Assembly (NCBI GenBank): GCA_023386315.1
Contig: JAEWJZ010000025.1
Coordinates: 119,324-183,323 of the forward strand
Length of the DNA stretch: 64,000 nucleotides
Origin: Bacillota bacterium
GTDB taxonomy: Bacteria; Bacillota; Clostridia; Lachnospirales; Lachnospiraceae
Direction of reading: 5' to 3'
The first letter of the stretch is position 1, and each line of letters opens with the position of its first letter. The notes beneath the pieces were generated by a model. That model worked only from the letters and a program-made list of their open reading frames with translations, was not told the DNA's origin and did no database searches. A program made the position numbers and the translations under genes. Of the stretch, positions 53,563-62,762 are shown piece by piece.

Positions 53563-54608
53563 AAGCAGAAAAAAAGGTGTTGGAGCATTTAACAAAATGT
53601 TATTCTGTTGCTCCTCTTTTTTATAAAGGTAAAGAGCATTTTCTGGTAGCAGCAGAAAAAGAAGATCCCTGTCTGCTCTTTGATATGGATGGAAATAAAG
53701 TGGATACGATCTGGGAGGGACCGGGCGGTACCATGTCCATGGTGCAGGTTCCAGGTACAGACGGGCAGTTTCTTGCAACTCATAAATTTTATTCACCCAA
53801 TGATTCCAAGGAGGCAGTCATTGTTCTGGTAACTCCTGATGATACGGATAAATGGCAGGTAAGGACTGTCGCAGTGCTTCCTCATGTTCACCGCTTTGAC
53901 ATACTGAAAAGAGGGAAAGTACGTTATCTTCTGGCCTGTACCTTAAAATCCGGTCATGAGTATAAGGAAGACTGGTCAAGTCCCGGCAAGGTTTACGGGG
54001 CAGTGCTCCCGGAGGATCTTTCCGGTCTATGTGAGTCCAATCCTTTGAAATTTGAAGTGATACAGGATGGGATGCTTAAAAATCACGGCTATTACCGGGT
54101 GGAAGAAAACGGGATGGATACAGGGCTGGTGTCCTTTGAGGGAGGAATCTGTCAGTTTGTTCCGCCTGTACAGCCAGGAGAGAAGTGGGAGGTACGCAGG
54201 CTTCTTGACACCCCTTCCAGTGATGCGGTTTTAGTGGATTTTGATGAGGATGGGGAAAAAGAACTTGCGGTCCTCTCGCCTTTCCACGGTGACTGTATTT
54301 CCATTTACAAAAAAACAGAGGGCAGTTATCAGAAGGTATACGAGTATGAGAAGCCAGCAGAATTTTCCCATGCAATTTTCGGCGGCAGCCTGTGTACAAA
54401 GCCCGCGCTGGTGGTGGGACACCGGCAGGGGGAACGAAATCTGCTCTGCTTTACCTGGAACAAAGAGAAACAGAAGTATCAGTGGGAAATACTTGACCGT
54501 GACTGCGGACCGGCCAATGTTCTGCATATGAAAATAGACGGGGAAGATTTGTTAATCAGTGCAAACCGGGAAACCGATGAGATCGCCATGTACCGGATTA
54601 CATCATAG
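53559..54608 (+). CDS. Uncharacterised propeller-like protein in the ascorbate operon
   Basis: This 349-residue protein has no signal peptide and no membrane segment. The sequence reads as repeated beta-strand blades (about residues 30-345) with an FG-GAP/VCBS-like calcium-type loop VDFDEDGEKELAVLSPFHGD. Several His residues sit in loop-like positions (LPHVHRFDIL, KNHGYYR, SPFHGD, EFSHAIFGG, VVGHRQG), which suggests a metal-lined central channel. Aldos-2-ulose dehydratase/isomerase and some lyases use such propellers. It overlaps ulaE by four bases and ulaF follows 12 bases later, so it belongs to the pathway. Its reaction is unknown. The operon lacks ulaD. Confidence 0.7.
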   Translation: MKAEKKVLEHLTKCYSVAPLFYKGKEHFLVAAEKEDPCLLFDMDGNKVDTIWEGPGGTMSMVQVPGTDGQFLATHKFYSPNDSKEAVIVLVTPDDTDKWQVRTVAVLPHVHRFDILKRGKVRYLLACTLKSGHEYKEDWSSPGKVYGAVLPEDLSGLCESNPLKFEVIQDGMLKNHGYYRVEENGMDTGLVSFEGGICQFVPPVQPGEKWEVRRLLDTPSSDAVLVDFDEDGEKELAVLSPFHGDCISIYKKTEGSYQKVYEYEKPAEFSHAIFGGSLCTKPALVVGHRQGERNLLCFTWNKEKQKYQWEILDRDCGPANVLHMKIDGEDLLISANRETDEIAMYRITS

Positions 54609-54620
54609 GAGGAAGGAACA

Positions 54621-55319
54621 ATGCTGGAGGAATTAAAACGTCAGGTTTATGAAGCCAATCTGGAACTTCCCAGGTACGGCCTTGTGACATTTACCTGGGG
54701 GAATGTAAGTGCCATAGACAGAGAGCGGGGGTATTTTGTAATTAAGCCAAGCGGTGTGGAATATGATAAGCTGCAGCCGGAGGATATGGTGGTTATGGAT
54801 CTGGAGGGGAATCAGATAGAAGGCAGACTGAATCCGTCTTCCGACACACCGACACACTTAGAGCTTTATAAAGCATTCAAAGAGATCGGAGCAATCGTCC
54901 ATACCCACTCTTCCTGGGCGACAAGCTGGGCACAGGCAGGAAGAGGTATTCCCTGTTACGGGACCACACACGCGGATTATATGTATGGGGAGATTCCGTG
55001 TCTGCGCTGCCTGAACGAAGAAGAGATAAACGGGGCGTATGAAAAGAATACCGGGCTTCTGATCGGGGAGTATTTAAAAGATAAGGATTATATGGCAGTA
55101 CCTGCCTGTCTCTGCAAGAATCATGGTCCTTTTGTGTGGGGGAAGGATGCAAAGGAGGCAGTTCACAACAGCGTTGTTTTAGAAGAGGTGGCAAAGATGG
55201 CGGCACGGTGCGAACAGATTAATCCGGATTGTAAGCCGGCACCTGCATCCCTTTTAGACAAACACTATTTGAGAAAGCATGGCGCCGGTGCATACTATGG
55301 GCAGAATTCTGCCGGATAG
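54621..55319 (+). CDS. ulaF: L-ribulose-5-phosphate 4-epimerase
   Basis: This 232-residue zinc aldolase-like epimerase of the AraD family has VHTHSSWATSWAQAGRGIPC (zinc His ligands) and GTTHADYMYGEIPC, with a further His in CLCKNHGPFVWG. It produces D-xylulose 5-phosphate for the pentose phosphate pathway. It is the last gene of the operon. Confidence 0.93.
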   Translation: MLEELKRQVYEANLELPRYGLVTFTWGNVSAIDRERGYFVIKPSGVEYDKLQPEDMVVMDLEGNQIEGRLNPSSDTPTHLELYKAFKEIGAIVHTHSSWATSWAQAGRGIPCYGTTHADYMYGEIPCLRCLNEEEINGAYEKNTGLLIGEYLKDKDYMAVPACLCKNHGPFVWGKDAKEAVHNSVVLEEVAKMAARCEQINPDCKPAPASLLDKHYLRKHGAGAYYGQNSAG

Positions 55320-55377
55320 ACCAGTTCAGATGGTTACCTGGATGGCATGGGGGAATAGCTGCATTTCTAAAAGAGAA

Positions 55378-55406
55378 TGGACAATTATACCTTTGTGAAG
55401 TATACT
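55378..55406 (+). promoter_or_regulatory. Promoter of the second chemoreceptor gene
   Basis: TGGACA (55378-55383), 17-base spacer, TATACT (55401-55406). A small stem AGCAGATT/AATCTGCT lies between it and the ribosome binding site. No sigma-D-type sequence was found. Confidence 0.6.
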
Positions 55407-55468
55407 GAAAGAAAGTTAAAAAGCAGATTTTTCGACAGAATCTGCTAATGCACAAAGGAGGAATTGCT

Positions 55469-57436
55469 ATGAAGAGCATAAAAGCTAAGATATTTCTTTA
55501 CATGGCTTTAACAGTTTTTTTCTCTCTTACAGCAGTTGGCGGTATCAGTATTTATTTAAATTATTACAGCATGATCGGGACCATGAACCAGTCCATGACG
55601 GAACTGGCAGGGACTGCATCTGAGCGGGTTGCAAAGGAATTAGATATCTATAAGAACCTTGCTTATGAAGCAGGAAGCATTGCCAGACTGGCTAATCCGG
55701 AGACAAGTATAGAAGAAAAAAAGTCCATTATTGACCAGAGATCCAAGACTCACGAGTTCCAGAGGGGTAATATTATAGGAACGGACGGGATCAGTATCTT
55801 TGATGGAAAAGACTATTCTGACAGGGATTATTTTAAACGCTCCATCAAAGGAGAGATGGCGGTATCAGAACCATTAATCAGTAAGGTCACGGGACAGATG
55901 ACCATTATTATATCAGCGCCTCTGTGGGAGAAAGGAATTCCCGGAACGAAAGTGGTGGGAGTGGTTTATTTTGTCCCCAAAGAGACTTTTTTAAATGATA
56001 TTACTGCCTCCATTCAGATCAGTGAGGGTTCAAACACTTATCTTCTTAACCAGTCCGGAAAGGTGATTGCGGATCCGGATATGGAAAAGGTTTCAGGCAA
56101 CATTAACGTACAGGAAAGTGCTGCAAAGGACTCCGGGCTGGCAGAGCTGGCGGCCTTAGAATCGAAAATGACACAGGGAAAGAGCGGATTCGACCGTTAT
56201 GAAAGAGATGGTCACAAGATGTTTCTTTCCTATGCCCCGGTTGCGGGAACGGATGGCTGGAGCATTGGAATCAGTGCTCCTATGTCAGATTTTATGGGAT
56301 CAACCAAAACAGCCAGCACTGTTACTCTGATACTGATTGCCATGTTTCTGGTAATTGCAGCTGTAGTATCAGCTGCACTGGCAGGTAAGATTGCAAGCCC
56401 CATTACCGCATGTGCAGGCAGGCTGAAACTTCTTTCTGAGGGTGATCTGGATTCCCCGGTAGCGGATATAAAAAACAGAGACGAAACAGGTATTCTTGCA
56501 GATGCAACCCGGGATCTGGTTCAGAGACTTGGGTTGATTATCGGAGACGTGGATTACCTTCTTCATGAGATGGCAGCAGGGAACCTGACTGTCAGCAGTA
56601 CCTGTGACTTAGCATACGCAGGCGGCTTTAAAGGGATACATGAGGCGATGCACCAGTTAAAGGTACAGCTTGGAGATACACTTTTAAGCATCAGCCATTC
56701 TTCCGGTGAAGTGGCAGCAGGAGCGGACCAGGTTTCTGCAGGAGCCCAGGCACTGTCTCAGGGAACCACGGAACAGGCAGGCTCCATAGAGGAGCTGGCA
56801 GCGACCATAGGTGACATAGCAAAGCAGGTGGAAGGCAATGCAAAGAGTGCACAGGAGGCAAGTCTCCAGGCAAAGGAAACTGCAATAGAGCTGAAAAGCG
56901 GAAAAGAGCAGATGCAGAAGATGACGGAAGCTATGGCTGAGATTTCCCAGACTTCCGGAGAGATCGGAAAAATAATAAAGACAATTGAAGATATCGCATT
57001 TCAGACGAATATATTGGCACTGAATGCGGCAGTTGAGGCTGCCAGGGCAGGAGAAGCGGGAAAAGGTTTCGCAGTAGTAGCAGATGAAGTGAGAAACTTA
57101 GCTTCCAAGAGTGCGGAGGCATCGAAGAATACATCTGTGCTGATTGAAAATTCCTACCAGTCTGTACAGCATGGCACAGTGATTGCTTCGGAAACAAAAG
57201 AATCACTGGACCGGATTGCTGCTGCTTCTGAAAGAACCGTAGCTCTCATCAATGCGATATCCGAAGCATCGGGAGAACAGGCTGTTTCCATCAGTCAGGT
57301 AAACCAGGGCATTGACCAGATATCAAGCGTAGTCCAGACAAACTCAGCAACAGCCGAAGAAAGTGCGGCTACCAGTGAAGAACTTTCCGGTCAGGCTCAG
57401 ATTTTAAAGGATTTAATCGACAGATTTCGACTATAA
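55469..57436 (+). CDS. Methyl-accepting chemotaxis protein with Cache-type sensor
   Basis: This 655-residue receptor has a membrane helix at about 7-29, a Cache-like extracellular sensor (about 35-275) and a second helix at about 281-305. HAMP follows, then the signalling hairpin [20 protein letters not shown] with [15 protein letters not shown]. The ATG at 55469 follows AAAGGAGG. It lies just after the ascorbate operon but has its own promoter. Its ligand is unknown. Confidence 0.93.
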   Translation: MKSIKAKIFLYMALTVFFSLTAVGGISIYLNYYSMIGTMNQSMTELAGTASERVAKELDIYKNLAYEAGSIARLANPETSIEEKKSIIDQRSKTHEFQRGNIIGTDGISIFDGKDYSDRDYFKRSIKGEMAVSEPLISKVTGQMTIIISAPLWEKGIPGTKVVGVVYFVPKETFLNDITASIQISEGSNTYLLNQSGKVIADPDMEKVSGNINVQESAAKDSGLAELAALESKMTQGKSGFDRYERDGHKMFLSYAPVAGTDGWSIGISAPMSDFMGSTKTASTVTLILIAMFLVIAAVVSAALAGKIASPITACAGRLKLLSEGDLDSPVADIKNRDETGILADATRDLVQRLGLIIGDVDYLLHEMAAGNLTVSSTCDLAYAGGFKGIHEAMHQLKVQLGDTLLSISHSSGEVAAGADQVSAGAQALSQGTTEQAGSIEELAATIGDIAKQVEGNAKSAQEASLQAKETAIELKSGKEQMQKMTEAMAEISQTSGEIGKIIKTIEDIAFQTNILALNAAVEAARAGEAGKGFAVVADEVRNLASKSAEASKNTSVLIENSYQSVQHGTVIASETKESLDRIAAASERTVALINAISEASGEQAVSISQVNQGIDQISSVVQTNSATAEESAATSEELSGQAQILKDLIDRFRL

Positions 57437-57529
57437 CCGACTTCATTAAAATAGCGTTAAAATTCCTCCAAATCTCTATCTTTTTATGGAAGATATTACT
57501 AAAATAGAAGGGTAAAGGAGGGATGATTT

Positions 57530-57673
57530 ATGGGGTTCATTATTGTTTTGCTTATGGCAGTTTATGCAGTTATTGGTGGACTGACAACGCTTTATCTGTT
57601 TTTAAGTTTCCCGGCTGTGGTCGTCTGGAAATTTTACAGAAAATTTAAATATGGAATTTCTGTTTTTTACTGA
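57530..57673 (+). CDS. 47-residue membrane protein
   Basis: This short gene has a strong AAAGGAGGG site. MGFIIVLLMAVYAVIGG starts a hydrophobic helix that runs to about residue 33, followed by a basic tail (KFYRKFKYGI). The layout resembles small regulatory or accessory membrane proteins. I do not recognise the family. It sits between the chemoreceptor and the terminator of the convergent subtilase unit. Confidence 0.65.
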   Translation: MGFIIVLLMAVYAVIGGLTTLYLFLSFPAVVVWKFYRKFKYGISVFY

Positions 57674-57690
57674 AACTGCGATCAAAAGTA

Positions 57691-57733
57691 ACAGGCACCG
57701 GATTATTCTGATATCAGGAAATCCGGTGCCTGT
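57691..57733 (-). terminator. Terminator of the subtilase unit
   Basis: Perfect 14-bp stem ACAGGCACCGGATT/AATCCGGTGCCTGT with a 15-base loop. On the minus strand it is followed by TACTTTT, so it mainly ends the minus-strand transcript. Confidence 0.75.
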
Positions 57734-57747
57734 GGCAATATATAAGG

Positions 57748-59421
57748 TCAGATATTGGTGAGCCGTTGAAATAAGTTATTAACATTGATACGTCCGTACC
57801 CCCAGACATTATTGGGGTAAACTTCAGAGGTGTTTCTCATGGCTCCTCTTATGATCAGGCGATTGACATCATATCCGGTCAGAGAAGTATAATTTCCTCT
57901 TGGAATTCCCCATTCAAGCACCATGGCGATAATCCCCGCTGCGTGGGCGCTGGCAGCTCCTGTGCCTGTTGCAGTTCCGTACTGATTGTCTGGAACTGCA
58001 CATGGAATCTGGTAGCCGGGAGCTGCGATATCAGGCTTAACCAATCCATTTCTGGTATAACCTCTGCTGGATTCAGGAAGGATACCGTCGGTAAACTGAT
58101 TATAGGCAGTAACCGTCAGCGGATTGGCGCCATTACCCGGAGAGGTGATCGTAGTATCCGGATTTGGTATGAGAAAAAATGTATTATCTGAAATGATCGT
58201 CCCGTTGGGGAGCCAGCAGTGAAAGGAGAATGCCTCATTTTCCAGACTTTGGGCGCGTAAGTACCACACTCCGGGCTGGGGATTCTGAAACCGGATTAAA
58301 ATAAGCTGATCACCTGTTTCTTCTTCAAAAATGATATTGTTTACCCATACGATACTCTGCGTAAAAATGAAGTTGAATTTCCGGCAGTCTGCGATTGAAG
58401 GATAAATACGCTGGGTTGATTCTCTGTTTGGAGTTGAAATATCAATGGAAATCCGTTCCGGTGCATATGGCCAGATTTCCATCCAGAATTCTTTGTCATT
58501 TTCCCCGATTCTCAGTTCAAAATCATTATAAAAGGGAACTACCGTTGTGCTGTTAAAATAGTGTCTCTGCTTATTTCCTTCATTTCCCGCGGAAACGGAG
58601 ACGCCAATCCCTGGAAGCTGAACGAGATAGGTTAAGTAACTGCTTAATACTCCTTTACCGTCATGACTTCCCTGGCTTGTGCCCAGGGCAATACATATCA
58701 CAAGAGGAAGATTGAGTTTCTGAGCGGTTGAAACAAGATATCTGACACCAAGCATGATATCTGATTCCTGAAAACAGTAAGTATCCTTAGGTATTGAAAA
58801 AACATTTTTAAGGTTTTCTTTCGCATCTTTCAGCTTTACAATGACTAACTGTGAATCGGGAACCACTCCGGAGAATGTCTGATCGGAACTGAAGCTTCCG
58901 GCTGCAATGCTTGCCATAGCGGTTCCGTGGCCATTGGTATCTGCAGACGGAACAATGGAAAGCGGATCTTCCGAGGCTAAAGCCAGATTAATGGATTCTC
59001 TGCTATACTCACTGCCGAAGGTAAATCCTTCCGGAACTGCGCCGGTCTGTATTGTCTGATCCCATATGGAAACGATACGGGTTGTTCCGTTGTTATTTTT
59101 AAAAGCGGTATGCTGGTAGTCGATCCCGGTATCTACAAAACCCATTAAGACACTTTGACCGGTCAGGTTTAAAAACGGATTTCTCTGGACAGTACCAATA
59201 CCGGATTTTTCTATACTGATGGTGGATTCGATAGTATAGAGAGAGGGAAACGTGTGATAGGGATGTGTTCCTAAATCACAGGGATCGGTCCCTGTTGTGG
59301 GAACATGAAGCAGGGAGCTTCGCTCTGTCAGTGGAGTGATATTGTCTCCTGTATCATAAGAGGGGACTGAAATATTATTAATAATCAAGTCGTAATAACC
59401 ATTATCCAGTATTTTGATCAA
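57748..59421 (-). CDS. Csp-like subtilase, predicted pseudoprotease (second of tandem pair)
   Basis: This is a 557-residue S8-family protein of the Clostridium Csp type, with a large insert between the His and Ser motifs. Catalytic Asp97 (FVDTGIDY) and His165 (DTNGHGTAMA) are intact, and the oxyanion Asn is in SVSAGNEGN. The Ser motif, normally GTSxAA, reads GTGAASAHAAG, so residue 488 is Gly. It should therefore not cleave peptides. In C. difficile, CspA and CspC are known pseudoproteases that control spore germination. No signal peptide is present, as for spore-packaged Csps. It follows the first copy by 39 bases. Confidence 0.88.
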   Translation of the reverse strand: MIKILDNGYYDLIINNISVPSYDTGDNITPLTERSSLLHVPTTGTDPCDLGTHPYHTFPSLYTIESTISIEKSGIGTVQRNPFLNLTGQSVLMGFVDTGIDYQHTAFKNNNGTTRIVSIWDQTIQTGAVPEGFTFGSEYSRESINLALASEDPLSIVPSADTNGHGTAMASIAAGSFSSDQTFSGVVPDSQLVIVKLKDAKENLKNVFSIPKDTYCFQESDIMLGVRYLVSTAQKLNLPLVICIALGTSQGSHDGKGVLSSYLTYLVQLPGIGVSVSAGNEGNKQRHYFNSTTVVPFYNDFELRIGENDKEFWMEIWPYAPERISIDISTPNRESTQRIYPSIADCRKFNFIFTQSIVWVNNIIFEEETGDQLILIRFQNPQPGVWYLRAQSLENEAFSFHCWLPNGTIISDNTFFLIPNPDTTITSPGNGANPLTVTAYNQFTDGILPESSRGYTRNGLVKPDIAAPGYQIPCAVPDNQYGTATGTGAASAHAAGIIAMVLEWGIPRGNYTSLTGYDVNRLIIRGAMRNTSEVYPNNVWGYGRINVNNLFQRLTNI

Positions 59422-59460
59422 AATCAGGCCTCCTTACTGCCCGCTTTAATTTGAGCCGGA

Positions 59461-61131
59461 TCAGATATTGGTCAGTCTCCGGAACAGGTTATTTACGTCA
59501 AGCCGGCCGTATCCCCAGATATTGTTTGGATAGATGATGGAGCTTTCCCGCGCCGCACCCCGGATGAGCAGACGGTTCACATCATTACCGGTCATAGAGG
59601 TATAATTTCCTCTGGGTATTGCCCATTCCAGAATCATGGCGATTGCTCCGGCAGTATGAGCCGCTGCCGCTCCGGTTCCGGTCATGGTTCCATAGAGATT
59701 GCCGGGAACTGCACAGGGAATCTGATATCCCGGTGCTGCAATGTCCGGCTTCACTAATCCGTTTCTTGTATATCCTCTGCTGGATTCAATGAGTATGCCG
59801 TCAGTGAACTGATTATAAGCAGTGACTGTCAGCTGGTTTGTTCCATTCCCGGGGGAGGTAATGGTAGTGTCAGGATTCGGGTTTAAAAAAAAGGTGTCGT
59901 TTGAGATGATGTTACCGGAAGGCAGCCAGGAATGAAATGATATGGGTTCATTTTCCATGCTTTGCACCCGGATATTCCAGACTCCTGGCAGGGGATCCTG
60001 AAAACGGAGCAGAATCAGCTGATCTCCGGTTTCCTCTTCAAATATGAAGTTATTTACCCATAATGTACTTTCGGTAAAAATAAAATCAAACCTTCTGCAT
60101 GAACCAATAGTTGGGAAAATTGGCTGAGTTGATTCCCTGTTTGGAGTGGAAACATCAATGGATACACGGCCGAGGGCATAAGGCCATATTTCCATAAAAA
60201 ACATGGGCTCATTTTCCCCGATTCTTAGTTCAAAGTTGTTATAATAAGGTGGTGCCGTTGTATTGTTATAATAATGACGACTGTTATTTCCTTCATTTCC
60301 TGCAGAAACGGATATACCGATTCCAGGCAGTATGGCCAGGTAATTTAAATAGTTGCTTAATGCGTCTGTTCCGTCATGACCGCCCTGGCTGCTTCCAAGA
60401 GCTATGCAGATGACCAGCGGACGGCTTGCATTCTGGGCATATGTTTCCAGATAGCGCAAACCCAGCATAATATCAGATTCCTGATAACAGATAACGTCCG
60501 GCCGTACAAAATTGATATCCCTTAAATTCTGCTTGGGATCTTTTAATTTCACAACAACCAGTTCTGCTTCCGGCACAATACCCGTAAAAGCGTTTTCCGG
60601 ATTGTACCTGCCGGCAATGATGCTTGCAACAGCGGTTCCGTGTCCGATCGTATCCGTGGCAGGGACGATAGATAAGGGATCATCCGATCTTAAGGCAATG
60701 TTGATGGATTCTCTGTTATATTCTGTTCCGAATGTGAAGCCTGCCGGCGGATTATTGCTCTGGATGGATTGATCCCAGATGGAAAGTATCCTGGAAGTAT
60801 TATCATTGTAAAGAAATGCCTGGTGTCTGTAATCGATTCCTGTATCAATAATTCCTATAATAATTCCTCTGCCTGTCAGATTCAGAAAAGGATTTCTCTG
60901 CACAGGACCAATCCCTGACTTTTCTATGCTGATGGTAGAGTTGAGCGTATACAGAGTCGGAAAGGTGTGATATGGATATTCTCCCAGCAGACAGGGAGTT
61001 GAACCAGCCGCAGGTATGTGGAGCAGGGAATGCCTGAAATTAATCATGGTTATATCTTCTGAACCATAAGTGGGAATAGAAACATTATTAATTATCAGAT
61101 CATAATAATCGTTATCCAGAATCTTTTCCAA
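59461..61131 (-). CDS. Csp-like subtilase, predicted pseudoprotease (first of tandem pair)
   Basis: This 556-residue paralogue of the next gene is similar over the full length. Asp96 (IIDTGIDY) and His164 (DTIGHGTAVA) are intact, but the Ser position (487) is Gly in GTGAAAAHTAG. The start is taken as TTG at 61131, with GGGAGG upstream, because the protein then aligns with the neighbour's N-terminus (KILDNDYYDLIINN). The 85 codons upstream are unlike the family. Two adjacent inactive copies suggest a structural or regulatory job, as in the CspBAC system. Confidence 0.85.
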   Translation of the reverse strand: MEKILDNDYYDLIINNVSIPTYGSEDITMINFRHSLLHIPAAGSTPCLLGEYPYHTFPTLYTLNSTISIEKSGIGPVQRNPFLNLTGRGIIIGIIDTGIDYRHQAFLYNDNTSRILSIWDQSIQSNNPPAGFTFGTEYNRESINIALRSDDPLSIVPATDTIGHGTAVASIIAGRYNPENAFTGIVPEAELVVVKLKDPKQNLRDINFVRPDVICYQESDIMLGLRYLETYAQNASRPLVICIALGSSQGGHDGTDALSNYLNYLAILPGIGISVSAGNEGNNSRHYYNNTTAPPYYNNFELRIGENEPMFFMEIWPYALGRVSIDVSTPNRESTQPIFPTIGSCRRFDFIFTESTLWVNNFIFEEETGDQLILLRFQDPLPGVWNIRVQSMENEPISFHSWLPSGNIISNDTFFLNPNPDTTITSPGNGTNQLTVTAYNQFTDGILIESSRGYTRNGLVKPDIAAPGYQIPCAVPGNLYGTMTGTGAAAAHTAGAIAMILEWAIPRGNYTSMTGNDVNRLLIRGAARESSIIYPNNIWGYGRLDVNNLFRRLTNI

Positions 61132-61333
61132 AAGACAGTCCTCCCGTCTTATACTGAGGGCATATATGATAAGTTTATGCAGCAGAAATACTATTATGAA
61201 AGGAGAGGACGGAAGATCACCTGCAGGCAGCCTGACGAAAGAAAAAAAGGGTATGCAAAAGAAATGCTTCGCCAAAATCTGAAAAACAGCAAAGCATTTG
61301 GTCTGGATAAAGTATGAATTACCTGTAATTAAT

Positions 61334-62617
61334 CTAAAACTTTTGAATGTAGTATTGAGTATTAATAATAAGCCACATCTGAGCATCGAATTTCATAATT
61401 GTCCAAAGAGACAGGCCCTGGAGATTAAATTCAGTAATCAGCATCGCTCGGGCGTCAAAGCTTCTTGCGTCTTTAAACCATATGACATGTAAAATCCCAT
61501 CACTATCTATATAGTAGAAATAAGGAGATTTTGCCGGTTCATTAAATTGTATTGTTATATTGTTTTCTGAAGCTATTTGTACCGCATCATTATTGGTTAC
61601 TACGGTAGCCCCTGTGGCTCCTGGAATATAAGGAAGTGTCCAATCATAACCAGCGGTGGTGATTCCCAGAAATATTTTTTCAGGAGGGATAATCGTTACG
61701 ACAAAATTTAATAAATCTATGAGTAAATTAACGGGAAAAATTGAGCTTGGATATCCAAAAGTTCTGGCCCATTCATAGGAGGCAAATATAATTCCGTCAA
61801 CATATTCAGATAATTTTGAATAATCCAGCTGATCAAAACTCATACCAGTGTTATCAACATTTGTAACAGGTGTAATGGTAATCAGCATTCTATAGCCTTC
61901 TGAATGAAAAACCTGATATGCTTTCTTCAAATACTGTGAAAGTCTGTCAATGTTATCGTAATTGATGTCATCAATATAAATGTTTATACCATGATATCCT
62001 TTCTCTTTTATGACTTGAAGAGAGTTTTGAATAAGCATATCCTGAATTGATGGATTATTTAAAATATAATAGTTTGCTTCACGATTAACCATTCCATCTT
62101 CCGTAATGGTCGAAACAAACATAATCGGTGAAACACCATAAGATACTGCCAGCTGAATAAGTTCCGTATCGTCAGCAGCAGGAATTATTTCCCCCCCGGC
62201 TGTAGCCTTGTAATTGAAGATCGTCAGATAGGACAGGAAAGGAAGTGTTTTTATTAAGACGGATCTGTCTATATAAATAAAAGTATATCCGCTGGTGATT
62301 ATGGACCGTGATCTGCCTGTTTGATATTGTATTACAATGGTTTCCCCTGCATAGAGATTTTCCTGATCAGAGAGGAAGGGGTTGTTTCTTAATATTTCCA
62401 TAGGTGAAACATTATGCTGTTCTGCTATACTCTCTAAAGAATCACCAGGACGGACTCTGTAGGTGGTTTCAGGCTGTACAATCACAATGGTTTGGCCAAT
62501 TGCTAAATTTTCCGGGTTTGTAATTCCGTTTTCCATTATTAATCTGTCGGCTGAGATCTTATAGTATTCGGATATTGAATATATGGTCTCACCGGATTGA
62601 ACAACATGTATGATCAT
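61334..62617 (-). CDS. LysM-LysM-GH18 YaaH/SleL-like spore protein with altered active site
   Basis: This is a 427-residue protein. Two LysM repeats (about 2-47 and 52-97) bind peptidoglycan, and a GH18 barrel (about 110-427) follows. YaaH/SleL enzymes hydrolyse cortex glucosaminyl links during germination. Here the motif that should read DGxDxDxE is HGINIYID (209-216), so the catalytic Glu is Asp and two key Asp residues are lost. Activity is doubtful. The ATG at 62617 is chosen over the TTG upstream. It has no signal peptide and lies upstream of the two subtilases, consistent with a spore-coat or cortex role. Confidence 0.82.
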   Translation of the reverse strand: MIIHVVQSGETIYSISEYYKISADRLIMENGITNPENLAIGQTIVIVQPETTYRVRPGDSLESIAEQHNVSPMEILRNNPFLSDQENLYAGETIVIQYQTGRSRSIITSGYTFIYIDRSVLIKTLPFLSYLTIFNYKATAGGEIIPAADDTELIQLAVSYGVSPIMFVSTITEDGMVNREANYYILNNPSIQDMLIQNSLQVIKEKGYHGINIYIDDINYDNIDRLSQYLKKAYQVFHSEGYRMLITITPVTNVDNTGMSFDQLDYSKLSEYVDGIIFASYEWARTFGYPSSIFPVNLLIDLLNFVVTIIPPEKIFLGITTAGYDWTLPYIPGATGATVVTNNDAVQIASENNITIQFNEPAKSPYFYYIDSDGILHVIWFKDARSFDARAMLITEFNLQGLSLWTIMKFDAQMWLIINTQYYIQKF

Positions 62618-62721
62618 GGATTCCCTCAAAAGATACTATTAATACAATTATATGCGGGTCTTACATGTTCATAACATGCCAGTTTAGTTTTTATATCATT
62701 TTGGACTGCCTGGTGATTGTT

Positions 62722-62754
62722 AAAAAAGGAGCTGCACTGTCTTGGTGCAACTCC
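62722..62754 (-). terminator. Terminator of the small secreted-protein gene
   Basis: GGAG-C-TGCAC pairs with GTGCA-A-CTCC. On the minus strand it is followed by TTTTTT. Confidence 0.75.
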
Positions 62755-62762
62755 GAGTAGAA

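Noticed and set aside
55320..55468. Cyclic-di-GMP riboswitch before the second chemoreceptor
   Set aside because: Only a short stem AGCAGATT/AATCTGCT is seen; none of the conserved riboswitch core is recognisable.
61149..61180. Sigma-G-like GCATAA...CAGTATAA sequence before the first subtilase
   Set aside because: A start point there would fall in or next to the ribosome binding site, leaving no usable leader.
61132..61386. 85-codon N-terminal extension of the first subtilase
   Set aside because: The extension does not align with its paralogue, whereas a TTG with GGGAGG upstream at 61131 gives the matching N-terminus.
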